DNA from: Candidatus Borrarchaeum yapensis
GTDB lineage: Archaea > Asgardarchaeota > Sifarchaeia > Borrarchaeales > Borrarchaeaceae
NCBI GenBank assembly: GCA_016840515.1
Contig: JAEOSF010000038.1
Location: forward strand, 1 to 36,524
Direction: 5' to 3'
DNA: 36,524 nt
Both the position numbers and the translations under genes were made by a program. Of this stretch, positions 1 to 8,510 are shown piece by piece; the stretch's first letter is position 1; each line of letters starts with the position of its first letter. Below the pieces are notes generated by a model. It was not told where the DNA came from. It searched no databases and saw only the letters and a program-made list of their open reading frames with translations.

Positions 1-284
1 ATGTTGGCAATTTCTCTAAGAATAGTCTTCTGCTTAGGCGTCAGATTGTCAAAAACAGTTGCGACTATTTTTTCTTGGTATTTTGAAAGTTTTTCCTCTA
101 ATATCTTGTTTTTATGTCTTAAGAAGTAGTGGATAGTCAAAATATCCGAAAGAATAGTTTCAATATCTCCAACAAGTTCAGTATCTGACACGATATCCAA
201 GAAAAGTGTTTTTAGCGTTTTTATAAGATGCCTAAATTCTATTTGTTCAGAAAAAACTAATTTTTCAATGGAGAACCAATTCAC
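1..284 (-). CDS. Partial protein, C-terminus beyond the left edge; possible winged-helix end
   Basis: An open minus-strand frame enters from the left edge. It encodes about 95 residues, rich in charged helical sequence, and ends at the edge with DNLTPKQKTILREIAN, which looks like the first helices of a winged helix. The same style of segment (LTPAQNEVLFVLAN) begins the C-terminal winged helix of the AAA+ protein at 31832-32935, so this may be the end of a related ATPase or a regulator. The start is uncertain. GTG at 284 is the first usable codon after an in-frame TAG near 320, and no convincing ribosome binding site precedes it, so the gene may also be 5'-truncated. Function not recognised. 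Confidence 0.55.
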   Translation of the reverse strand, partial: MNWFSIEKLVFSEQIEFRHLIKTLKTLFLDIVSDTELVGDIETILSDILTIHYFLRHKNKILEEKLSKYQEKIVATVFDNLTPKQKTILREIAN

Positions 285-303
285 CCACTTAAGGCACCCC
301 CTA

Positions 304-324
304 TTAGACCTCTTTTGGGTCTAA
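304..324. promoter_or_regulatory. Inverted repeat TTAGACC/GGTCTAA in a 466-base gene-free stretch
   Basis: Perfect 7-base arms (304-310 and 318-324) with a 7-base loop lie just upstream of the edge-truncated minus-strand gene. The rest of 285-750 is AT-rich. It holds a direct repeat of AAATAGTAAT near 503 and 523 and a TATA-like stretch (ATATTTAAATAT near 622-633) that could serve tfb with a leader of roughly 100 bases. No other gene is supported there. Confidence 0.4.
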
Positions 325-750
325 CGGATTCCTAGTTAAGGGATTTTGAAAACAAATAGTGTTTCATCCTTCTTAAAGTTTTTGTAAATGACTTTTTTGT
401 ATTCTATATACCCATATGATACTCTATGTTTAAGTCGCAAAAACTTTTTGTATAGTTTGCGGAGGAATTCACTACAAAATTAAAAAGCACCATTTTTCAA
501 AATAGTAATTAATTTTATCGAAATAGTAATGGGGCGCACAAAGACGGATCATCAGCTAAGAATGTTACAATTCTTCCTTGCGAAAACCGGAAAACTTAAG
601 TAAAAATTTGCGATATTTGAGAAATATTTAAATATGATCTATGAGAATATTGTAATGTATCTTCGATTCCCTACTATATATTCGCGATTTAGACTCTCAT
701 TGAATAAGAAATTCAAATGAGAATTTCGATAAAAACGAGGCTGTGTTCTC

Positions 751-1710
751 ATGGTGGAGAGTACTGAATTAACTGATACCAAATTTATCCCTGGTGGAGC
801 TATTTCTTCTCAAGAGTGTATGGAATGCGGTTCAGCTGAAATTGTAATGGACTCTATTCGAGGGGAGAGAATTTGTAGTATATGTGGATTAGTAATTACA
901 GAACATCTGATAGATACTGGTCCTGAATGGAGAGCATTTACCTCAGATGAACGAAATAAAAGAAGCAGAGTAGGCAGTCCAGTCTCATGCGTTGTTCCTT
1001 CTATGGGACTATCAACTATGATTGGGTGGGAAAACAGAGATATTTATGGAAACAAATTGTCACCGAAAAAACGTGCCCAAATCTATAGATTGAGAAAATG
1101 GCAAATAAGAACAAGATCACAAGGTTCTTATGAGCGTAATCTCTCTCACGCTATACGCGAACTAGAAAGACTTTCTAGTCAACTTGGAATTCACAATGGA
1201 GTAAAAGAATCAGCGGCTGTCATCTATCGGCGGGCTATAGAAAAAAAGTTGGTTCGTGGACGTTCAATAGAAGCTATGGTTGCTGCATCTGTGTATGCAG
1301 GTTCACGACTTAGGAAAGTTCCTCGTACCCTGGATGAGATTGCCCAGTGTACACGTGTTAATAAAAAAGAATTAGGTCGTTGCTATCGTTTAATTCTTCG
1401 AGAACTTCATATTTCAATCCCCATAGCCAGCCCAGTTGACTTCATTTCCCGTTTTAGTGAAGAATTAAAAATCTCTGGAAAAACTCAGCAACGTGCGATA
1501 GAAATTCTAAATCAAGCAAAAGAATTTGGAATTACTGCTGGTAAAGATCCAACTGGTCTTGCTGCAGCAGCATTGTATATCTCAAGCATTACTGAAGGTG
1601 AGAGAAGAACCCAAAGGGAAATTGCAGAAATAGCAAGGATAACTGAAGTTACTGTTCGTAACCGCTACAAGGAAATTGTTAGAGTACTTGGAATAAAAAT
1701 AGCTGTCTAG
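751..1710 (+). CDS. tfb: Transcription initiation factor TFB (TFIIB homologue)
   Basis: TFB bridges TBP on the TATA box and RNA polymerase. The 319-residue product has the normal family layout. An N-terminal zinc ribbon has Cys23, Cys26, Cys42 and Cys45. It is followed by the B-reader/linker region with the typical GPEWRAF segment (about 57-63). Two cyclin-fold repeats occupy about 120-205 and 215-310, the second ending in a helix-turn-helix (TQREIAEIARITEVTVRNRY) used for BRE contact. ATG at 751 has a weak GAGG about 14 bases upstream. The gene stands alone; a T-run after the stop (about 1739-1749) is shared with the convergent neighbour and probably terminates transcription. Archaea often carry several tfb genes, so whether this is the main factor cannot be told. 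Confidence 0.97.
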   Translation: MVESTELTDTKFIPGGAISSQECMECGSAEIVMDSIRGERICSICGLVITEHLIDTGPEWRAFTSDERNKRSRVGSPVSCVVPSMGLSTMIGWENRDIYGNKLSPKKRAQIYRLRKWQIRTRSQGSYERNLSHAIRELERLSSQLGIHNGVKESAAVIYRRAIEKKLVRGRSIEAMVAASVYAGSRLRKVPRTLDEIAQCTRVNKKELGRCYRLILRELHISIPIASPVDFISRFSEELKISGKTQQRAIEILNQAKEFGITAGKDPTGLAAAALYISSITEGERRTQREIAEIARITEVTVRNRYKEIVRVLGIKIAV

Positions 1711-1747
1711 ATATTTTATAGTAAATGGCATTATCCTTCTTTTTTTT

Positions 1748-3142
1748 TTACTGAAAATGTTGGTTCCATCGTTTATATTCTACTAATGCACCTAATGTTC
1801 TAATGGCTCTTTCTGGTAATGTGTGAACAGGAATTTTGCCATCCTCTAATATTCTCTTATATTTTTCAAATTGTTTAAATGTACTTCCCAAGCAGGCTAT
1901 AATGGGTTTGTTACTGCTTTTCATAACTGCAACAAGTGTTTTAATTGTCTGAAACTCGATATTTGGACCACTTGGTATTAATATTACTAGCACAGAATCA
2001 ACTTGTGGGTCACTTATAATGAGTTTTGTTACCCATTCATATCTTTCCGTGTCAGCATCCGCTGCTAAATCAACTGGATTTAAGGGAGTACAATGTTGAG
2101 GTAAACTATGTAACTGTTCAATCGTTTTACTACTAAACTCTGCAAGGCTTAAATCGTTATTTTCAAGAGCATCTGTTGCTAAGACACCATGTCCACCACT
2201 ATTTGTTATTATACCCACATTATTTCCTTTGGGTAATGGTTGAGTTGTAAAGCACTGGCAAATATCAAGCAGTTCTTCTAGATCTTTTGCAGTGATTACA
2301 CCTGTTTGTCTGAACATTGCATTAAATGACTCTACAGATCCTGCAAGAGCCCCTGTGTGTGATTTTGAAGCTTTTGCTCCTGCTTTGGTTTTACCAACTT
2401 TGCTAATAATAACGGGCTTTACTTTAGTAACATCTCTTAGTGTCTTGTAAAATCGTCTTCCTTCTTTCACCCCCTCAACGTACATTCCGATAACTTTAGT
2501 GGTTGTATCTTGTTTTAAATATCCTAGAAGATCGCTTTCATTGACATCTATTGCATTTCCGTAAGAACATGTTTTACTAATTCCTATCCCCCGATATGCA
2601 CACCATTCAATTAATGTTACAAGTATTGCTCCAGATTGGGATAATAACGCAATATTTCCTTTTTTTGGATATCCTATTGTCCTTTCACGTGGTACAAGAA
2701 AACTATTGATGCCAGTATAAGGATCAAATACACCAATACAATTTGGACCAATGATTTGCATTCCGTATTTACGAGAAATTTTTATAATTTCATTTTCTCT
2801 TTCAGTTCCTATTTCAGTTCCTGTCTCTCCAAAGCCTCCAGTGACAACTATAATTCCTCTAACTCCCTTTTCTCCGCATTCTTGAACAATTTTAGGAACA
2901 TGTTGAGCTTTTAAGGCTATTATTGCAAGACCCACAGATTCAGGAATATCCTTTAGTTTTGCATAAACAGGAGTGTTCAAGATTTGCTCTGCGTAAGGAT
3001 TAATTGGATAAATATTACCTTTATATTTTTGGAGAATCATGTTCTCTAGAATTATGTACCCGATTTTTCCTCTATTCCTACTTGCTCCGATTATAGCAAC
3101 ATTAAGGGGAGAAAAAAAAATTTCTAATGATATTGATATCAC
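1748..3142 (-). CDS. ADP-forming acyl-CoA synthetase, alpha subunit
   Basis: This is the alpha subunit of the NDP-forming acyl-CoA synthetase family, which makes ATP from acetyl- or other acyl-CoA, ADP and phosphate. An N-terminal CoA-binding Rossmann domain (NVAIIGASRNRGKIGY, residues 14-29) is followed by a succinyl-CoA-ligase-like domain. The phosphorylated histidine is His262 in KSHTGALAG. A further flavodoxin-like subdomain fills about 300-464. The ATP-grasp beta subunit is absent from this 464-residue product and from the window, so it must be encoded elsewhere if the enzyme is functional. It converges on tfb with only 37 bases between stops. The true start may lie a few residues inside, because the first dozen residues are not family-like. 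The substrate acid cannot be read from sequence. Confidence 0.92.
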   Translation of the reverse strand: MISISLEIFFSPLNVAIIGASRNRGKIGYIILENMILQKYKGNIYPINPYAEQILNTPVYAKLKDIPESVGLAIIALKAQHVPKIVQECGEKGVRGIIVVTGGFGETGTEIGTERENEIIKISRKYGMQIIGPNCIGVFDPYTGINSFLVPRERTIGYPKKGNIALLSQSGAILVTLIEWCAYRGIGISKTCSYGNAIDVNESDLLGYLKQDTTTKVIGMYVEGVKEGRRFYKTLRDVTKVKPVIISKVGKTKAGAKASKSHTGALAGSVESFNAMFRQTGVITAKDLEELLDICQCFTTQPLPKGNNVGIITNSGGHGVLATDALENNDLSLAEFSSKTIEQLHSLPQHCTPLNPVDLAADADTERYEWVTKLIISDPQVDSVLVILIPSGPNIEFQTIKTLVAVMKSSNKPIIACLGSTFKQFEKYKRILEDGKIPVHTLPERAIRTLGALVEYKRWNQHFQ

Positions 3143-3243
3143 CTTAAGTAGATAATACCTAGTCTTAATTGCATGATTCCTTCTGTAATCTCTTAGATGT
3201 TACAGACTTAATTTTTTATAGGATAATCTGATATCTTAGTTCT

Positions 3244-5319
3244 ATGCTTAAATTAACAAAATACAAGAAAACAGCATTTCTTCTTTTTCTGGTTATTTCA
3301 TTTGTAATTCCAATACTTCTAACTTCATATTCAGATAATAACATCCAAATTACTAAATTAGATATAATTAAACCAAAAAAAGTCCATGCAGGCAATCGAC
3401 TTAAGATTGAAGGAAGTGTAAAATATCTTGGATCTTCTAGTTGTTCTTTAGATGTCGTTCTTTTAGTGAATGGAACTCGAGAGCAGACTCGAAGGATTTC
3501 TATATCGAGTTATCAAACTATGAATATATCATTTTTTTGGACACCCGAACGAGAAGGAGTTTATTCGATTTCTTTGAGAGCATATAATTCACCTACCTCT
3601 ATAGAGGAAAGCCCCGTCCTCACTATACAAGTTGGTTCCATAGCAGGTCATCAGAAATATACCATGGCCTTATATCACTATAATGTTCAATATGTTCCAG
3701 GATCAACTGCCATTGAAAATCGAGTTATAGAAGAATCGTTTTATCCACTCCTCAAAATGTATCAGCGCCATAGCACGTGGAGATGTAATATTGAACTTAG
3801 TGGTTATATGCTCGAACTTTTGCATCAAAGATACCCCCATATATTAGATTTTCTCAAGTTTCTTGTGAGTGAAGGGAAAATTGAACTTATTGTAAGTCAT
3901 TACTCTGAGCAGCTTTTAGTAGCGTATCCCCGAACAGATATGGCAAAATCAATAGAGATCTCAGATTCATTGCTTGATTCTTTAGATCTCGTTCGTTCTG
4001 GATTATTTTTTGCACAAGAGAGCCAGTGGACACCTGGATATGCTGAACTGCTTAACGCTTACGACTATGATACAGTTGTCGTATCAAGTGATCCATTCTA
4101 TAATTACTTGCATCATAGAATGAAAATAACATCTCCACTTTACTTCTTAGAAGATAATTCAACTCAATCTCTTAGTGCTGATGGAAGGCAAGTAAATGTG
4201 CTTCTTTTTACAAAACCCAAACTTATCAATGATATAGAATTTCGTTGGTCTTGGGCTTATGATGGAGAATTTGCCAATACTTATACATACAATAATGACT
4301 TTCGCTATGATTCATCAAGAGCACAAACACATGAAAACAAATTGGAAAAATTTGAGGCAGAAGGATTCTATTTCGCTTTCATAAGCGAGATTGTATCATT
4401 GCTAAATGAGATGACTGACCCTGAAAGAATTCCAAAAATTCCAGAAGCAACTTGGGACATGAAGAAATGTAAAGGTGTTTGGCGATGGATGGGTGACAAT
4501 ATAGCTGATTATGAAGATGATGCATTTGTCAGAGCATATACTTATCAGGCACGACAAGAGGCACTAGTTGCTGAAACATTGCTTGAAAAAACCCGTGAAA
4601 AAGGTATAGATGTTTCAGATGAAGAGCAAACGCTTCTCAACATTTGGAAGCAAATCTTACTTGCTGAAGTATCAGATTCAACCGGATGGTTTCCTTGGGA
4701 GATTGAAGTTAAAGAATCAATTAAACTTACAGATTCTGCTCTTATATTATTGGATAATGTAATTGCGGAATTGAAAATGAAATTAGGATATCAAGATAGT
4801 CTGTTAAAGGTAGATCCTTCTAAGAACACCATTTCAAAGGTTTCATCCATTATTTTCCCGGAACCTACATCTGCTCCTAATCTAAACATTAAAATTAAAG
4901 GCGGTCCTTATCAAATTAATTATACCAAGGGAGAATTTGGTGTAACAATAACTATCAAGATGTTTCTTGAAAAGAAAAGTACGGTTGAAATCAGATTTCC
5001 TGCCGAAAATGGTATCATGTATTCTCCCAGTCTGGCAGAGAACACATTAATCACGTTAAATCCGTCAGATATCCATGAAAATCCATATTTGCCACTTTCT
5101 AACGGTTTAGTGATAATTAATGGCAGTAAAGCTATTATAAAACACTGTGCCGAGCGACATATGGCAATGCAATGGAATCGCGGCAATTATATCGTCTTTA
5201 AAGAAAATTCCGTCAGCGGGGATCTTTCTTACTCCTTTACGTTCGTAGAAGACATATTCTACTTCAATTTCATTTATATTGCAAATTCAATCAATGTCTA
5301 TCCACATTTGATTGTTTAA
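3244..5319 (+). CDS. Secreted GH57-like protein with N-terminal beta-sandwich domain, copy 1
   Basis: The 691-residue protein has an N-terminal signal or anchor helix (FLLFLVISFVIPILLTS) and a CARDB-like beta domain (about 35-130, ending near FFWTPEREGVYSISLRAY). A region from about 140 resembles the GH57 family: a YHYNVQY segment in place of the usual His-rich first motif, GKIELIVSHYSEQ, then FFAQESQWTPGY where GH57 enzymes carry the nucleophile Glu. A helical segment LLAEVSDSTGWFPW matches the C-terminal bundle. Because the first motif departs from the family, sugar-cleaving activity is an inference. A TTTTTATA element about 28 bases before the ATG suggests a leaderless transcript. It is the first of a tandem pair with 5400-7475, with blocks of near-identical DNA. 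Confidence 0.85.
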   Translation: MLKLTKYKKTAFLLFLVISFVIPILLTSYSDNNIQITKLDIIKPKKVHAGNRLKIEGSVKYLGSSSCSLDVVLLVNGTREQTRRISISSYQTMNISFFWTPEREGVYSISLRAYNSPTSIEESPVLTIQVGSIAGHQKYTMALYHYNVQYVPGSTAIENRVIEESFYPLLKMYQRHSTWRCNIELSGYMLELLHQRYPHILDFLKFLVSEGKIELIVSHYSEQLLVAYPRTDMAKSIEISDSLLDSLDLVRSGLFFAQESQWTPGYAELLNAYDYDTVVVSSDPFYNYLHHRMKITSPLYFLEDNSTQSLSADGRQVNVLLFTKPKLINDIEFRWSWAYDGEFANTYTYNNDFRYDSSRAQTHENKLEKFEAEGFYFAFISEIVSLLNEMTDPERIPKIPEATWDMKKCKGVWRWMGDNIADYEDDAFVRAYTYQARQEALVAETLLEKTREKGIDVSDEEQTLLNIWKQILLAEVSDSTGWFPWEIEVKESIKLTDSALILLDNVIAELKMKLGYQDSLLKVDPSKNTISKVSSIIFPEPTSAPNLNIKIKGGPYQINYTKGEFGVTITIKMFLEKKSTVEIRFPAENGIMYSPSLAENTLITLNPSDIHENPYLPLSNGLVIINGSKAIIKHCAERHMAMQWNRGNYIVFKENSVSGDLSYSFTFVEDIFYFNFIYIANSINVYPHLIV

Positions 5320-5399
5320 TGCGGTGTTTTAAAAAATTATGAACAAGGTCTTCCTCATACATTTATTTTATTTATTCGAAGTATGGATGTCTATGGTTC

Positions 5400-7475
5400 A
5401 TGCGGAAATTAACAAAAAAAAAGACAACCTATCTCTTCTTTTTGGTCATTTTACTTACAATTCCGATATTCTCAACATATCTTCTAGATGATAATGCTAG
5501 AATAATTGATTTACGTGTAATCAAACCAAAAAAAGTTTATATGGGCAATCGTCTAAAGATTGAAGGAAGTGTACAATATCTTGGAACTGGTTTCCGTTCT
5601 TTTTATGTTTCACTCATGGTAAATGGGACTAAAAACCAAACTGAAAAGATTTCAGTAGCAAATTATCAAACTGTAAATGTCTCATTCTTTTGGACGCCTG
5701 AACAAAATGGGGTTTATACAATTTCTTTGAGATTGTATAATTCACCTTCTTCATTTGAGGAAAGCATCCTTCTCAATATTCATGTTGATTCTATCTCAGG
5801 TTATCAGAAATATACTATGGCACTTTACCACTTCAACGTTCAATTTGTTTCAGGATCTACCACGATTGAAAATCGTATTATTGAGAAATCGTTTTACCCG
5901 CTCCTTAAAATGTATGAGCGCCATAGCACGTGGAGATGTAATATTGAACTAAGTGGCTACATGCTCGAAATTTTATATCACAAATACCCTCAACTATTAG
6001 ATCTTCTCAAGAATCTGGTGAATGAAGGACAAATTGAACTTATAGTGAGTCATTACTCTGAGCAGCTTTTAGTAGCGTATCCCCGAACAGATATGGCAAA
6101 ATCAATAGAAATTTCAGACAATATACTTGATTCTTCAGGTCTCGTTCGTTCTGGAGTATTTTTTGCACAAGAGAGCCAGTGGACACCTGGATATGCTGGA
6201 CTGCTTAATTCCTATGATTACAACACCGTAGTTGTATCGAGCGATCCATGGTATTATTATCTTCCGAATAGAATGAAAATGAACTCACCACTTTTTTATT
6301 TAGAGGATAACTCGTCACAGTCTCTTGATTCTGATAAACGACTTTTAAATGTGCTTCTTCACAAAAAGGATGGACTTGTTAATGGTATAGACTATCACTG
6401 GGCTTATGCCTCTGATGGAGAAACTGCTAATACCTTTGCTTATGAGAACAATTTTCGATACGATTCTTCAAAAGAACAAAATCACGAAAAAAAATTGACA
6501 AAAATTGAAACAGAATATCATTTTGTTTTTATCAGTGAATTTGTTGCCATGTTACGAGAAAAGAACGTTGAACGAGAAAAAATCCCCGTCATTCCAGAAG
6601 CAACTTGGAAAATGAGGAAAAATGAAGGAGTTTGGCTATGGATGGGTAATAATAGCGCTCGTTATGAAGATGATGCCTTTATTCGAGCATATACATATCG
6701 AGCACGACAAAAAGCGCTCGTAGCCGAATCATTACTTAAGATAACAAGAGCAAAGGCAATAGATGTCTCAGACGAAGAGCGAATGCTTCTCAACATCTGG
6801 AAGCAAATCTTACTTGCTGAAGTATCTGATTCAACTGGATGGTTTCCTTGGGAGATCGAAGTAAAAGAATCTGTTCGTCTGACAGATTTGGCACTAAAAT
6901 CCCTGGATATTATAATTGCTGAATTGAAAGCAAAATTAGGATATCAAGACACTCTATTAAAGGTAGATCCCTCTAAGAATACTATTTCAAAAATTTCATC
7001 ATACGATGAACCTAAACTCACCTCGATGCCTACATTACATGTAACAGTTAAAGGTGGTCCTTATCAAATTAATTGTACCAAGGGAGAATTTGGTGTAACA
7101 CTCAATATCAAGATGCTCCTTGAAAAGAAAAGCACGGTTGAAATCAGATTTCCCGCCGAAAATGGTATCATGTATTCTCCCAGTCTGGCAGAGAACACAT
7201 TAATCACGTTAAATCCTACGGATATCCAAGAAAATCCATATTTACCACTTTCTAACGGTTTAGTGATAATTAATGGCAGTAAAGCTATAATAAAACACTG
7301 TGCCGAGCGACATATGGCAATGCAATGGAATCGTGGCAAAGATATCATTTTTAAAGAAATAGCCGTCAGTGGGAATCTTACTTACTCCTTCACTTTTGTG
7401 GAGGCTGCCGTTTATCGCTTTACTTTCGTTGATATAGCCAATTCAATTAATGTCTATCCAACATTGGCTATTTAA
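5400..7475 (+). CDS. Secreted GH57-like protein with N-terminal beta-sandwich domain, copy 2
   Basis: This tandem paralogue of 3244-5319 is also 691 residues, with the same order: signal helix, CARDB-like domain, GH57-like region (ALYHFNVQFV, GQIELIVSHYSEQ, FFAQESQWTPGY, DGETANTF) and helical C-terminus. A TTTATTTTA element lies about 30 bases before the ATG, so each copy may have its own promoter. Identity to copy 1 is uneven. The lectin-like first domain and the middle have diverged, while the region around AEQLLVAYP and the last 100-odd residues are almost identical in DNA, which suggests gene conversion. The 3' end overlaps the convergent zinc-ribbon gene by 8 bases. Substrate unknown; probably an extracellular glycan-acting or glycan-binding protein. 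Confidence 0.85.
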   Translation: MRKLTKKKTTYLFFLVILLTIPIFSTYLLDDNARIIDLRVIKPKKVYMGNRLKIEGSVQYLGTGFRSFYVSLMVNGTKNQTEKISVANYQTVNVSFFWTPEQNGVYTISLRLYNSPSSFEESILLNIHVDSISGYQKYTMALYHFNVQFVSGSTTIENRIIEKSFYPLLKMYERHSTWRCNIELSGYMLEILYHKYPQLLDLLKNLVNEGQIELIVSHYSEQLLVAYPRTDMAKSIEISDNILDSSGLVRSGVFFAQESQWTPGYAGLLNSYDYNTVVVSSDPWYYYLPNRMKMNSPLFYLEDNSSQSLDSDKRLLNVLLHKKDGLVNGIDYHWAYASDGETANTFAYENNFRYDSSKEQNHEKKLTKIETEYHFVFISEFVAMLREKNVEREKIPVIPEATWKMRKNEGVWLWMGNNSARYEDDAFIRAYTYRARQKALVAESLLKITRAKAIDVSDEERMLLNIWKQILLAEVSDSTGWFPWEIEVKESVRLTDLALKSLDIIIAELKAKLGYQDTLLKVDPSKNTISKISSYDEPKLTSMPTLHVTVKGGPYQINCTKGEFGVTLNIKMLLEKKSTVEIRFPAENGIMYSPSLAENTLITLNPTDIQENPYLPLSNGLVIINGSKAIIKHCAERHMAMQWNRGKDIIFKEIAVSGNLTYSFTFVEAAVYRFTFVDIANSINVYPTLAI

Positions 7476-7626
7476 CCAGTTGTTTCCAAAAACCGCATCG
7501 TGGACATCTTTGAATGCCATTAGAGCTTAGTATATTCATCTGATACCCACATCTAGGACATGAAAGCCCATCATTCATTTGTTTGGACAAATCATCCAAT
7601 AATTCCACCGCGCGCGGGTAATACAT
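7468..7626 (-). CDS. Small zinc-ribbon protein
   Basis: This 52-residue product is dominated by two CPxCG knuckles (CPRCGYQMN and CPRCGFW) that would bind one zinc. I chose ATG at 7626 over the longer TTG start at 7677 because a good TATA element (ATTTATAAA, 7656-7648 on the minus strand) lies 26 bases upstream, the normal archaeal spacing for a leaderless transcript, and it would fall inside the longer frame. Short zinc ribbons of this type are often nucleic-acid-binding or transcription-associated, but no specific role is visible. The stop lies inside the 3' end of the convergent GH57-like gene. Confidence 0.6.
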   Translation of the reverse strand: MYYPRAVELLDDLSKQMNDGLSCPRCGYQMNILSSNGIQRCPRCGFWKQLVK

Positions 7627-7785
7627 GGATGTTACGTGTTGTTTACATTTATAAATATTTGCTTCGCGCGTATCCAATCAGACGAAAAAAACTATAATAT
7701 TTTCAAATATCTGTGTAAATAGTATTATATTTTTAATATCTATTATCTCACAGAAAACCTACATTGGTGTTTAAACTATTTTGAA

Positions 7786-8487
7786 ATGAGAAAAAGTGGA
7801 GGTAATTTCTTGATTATTGAGAGTATTGAACGTCCGTCCAAAGATATAATCAATGGATTATCAAAATATCCAACGGCTTTATTATCTGATGCAATGGAAA
7901 AAAGTCAGGCTATGCATAGTGAGATTAAACCTGTTATACCTATAGAAAAGGTTGTTGGTCCTGCTATTACAGCAAGGACAATGGTCGCTGACTATTTGAC
8001 GCCTGTTGCAGCTATTGATTATGCTGAGCCTGGCGATATACTCATTATTGATGTGAGAGGTCATAAAGACACGGCAATCTGGGGTGGGTTGGCTTCAACT
8101 TCTTGTAAATCTCAAGGAATCGTTGCAGTAATCATCGATGGTGCTATAAGAGATGTAGCTGAAATAAGAAAAATTCAATTTCCTGTATTTGCTCGTGCTG
8201 TAACTCCAAATGCTGGTGATTGTTCTGTACTTGGAGATATTAATGTTCCAATTCAATGCGGTGGAGTATTAGTAAATCCAGGTGATATTGTCGTAGCTGA
8301 TACTGACGGAGTCGTAATAGTGCCAGCAAATAGAGCCGTTCAAGTTCTTGAAAAAGTGAAAAAGCAAGAAGAAATCGAGGAAAAGATTCGGCAGTTAATG
8401 TTACAGGGTCTTTCCTGCTATGAGGCATTAAAAGATGTATGCGGAGGATTTACAATAACAGTAGGGAAGGATGTGGAAATTCCCTAA
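7786..8487 (+). CDS. RraA-like protein (4-hydroxy-4-methyl-2-oxoglutarate aldolase family)
   Basis: The 233-residue product is a full-length RraA/HMG-aldolase-fold protein. It has the swapped beta-barrel core with GPAITARTM, the GDILIIDVRG segment, WGGLAS, the IIDGAIRD motif (the Arg-Asp of the metal/substrate site) and PGDIVVADTDGVVIVP. Family members are aldolases for oxaloacetate or 4-hydroxy-4-methyl-2-oxoglutarate, or regulators of RNase E in bacteria; archaeal members are mostly uncharacterised. The start is ambiguous. ATG at 7786 gives the longest form, but a GGAGGT at 7798-7803 sits 6 bases before TTG at 7810, which may be the real start. It is tail-to-tail with HMG-CoA reductase, with 23 bases between, and no functional link is shown. 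Confidence 0.88.
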   Translation: MRKSGGNFLIIESIERPSKDIINGLSKYPTALLSDAMEKSQAMHSEIKPVIPIEKVVGPAITARTMVADYLTPVAAIDYAEPGDILIIDVRGHKDTAIWGGLASTSCKSQGIVAVIIDGAIRDVAEIRKIQFPVFARAVTPNAGDCSVLGDINVPIQCGGVLVNPGDIVVADTDGVVIVPANRAVQVLEKVKKQEEIEEKIRQLMLQGLSCYEALKDVCGGFTITVGKDVEIP

Positions 8488-8510
8488 TAAATATTGAAAT
8501 TTGTGCGTAA

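Noticed and set aside
529..603. 24-codon frame starting ATGGGGCGCACA upstream of tfb
   Set aside because: Too short, with no ribosome binding site and no recognisable pattern.
4920..5186. Antisense open frame, with a near-identical counterpart at 7064-7348
   Set aside because: Its conservation is fully explained by the nearly identical sense-strand DNA of the two GH57-like genes; it has no promoter or ribosome binding site of its own.
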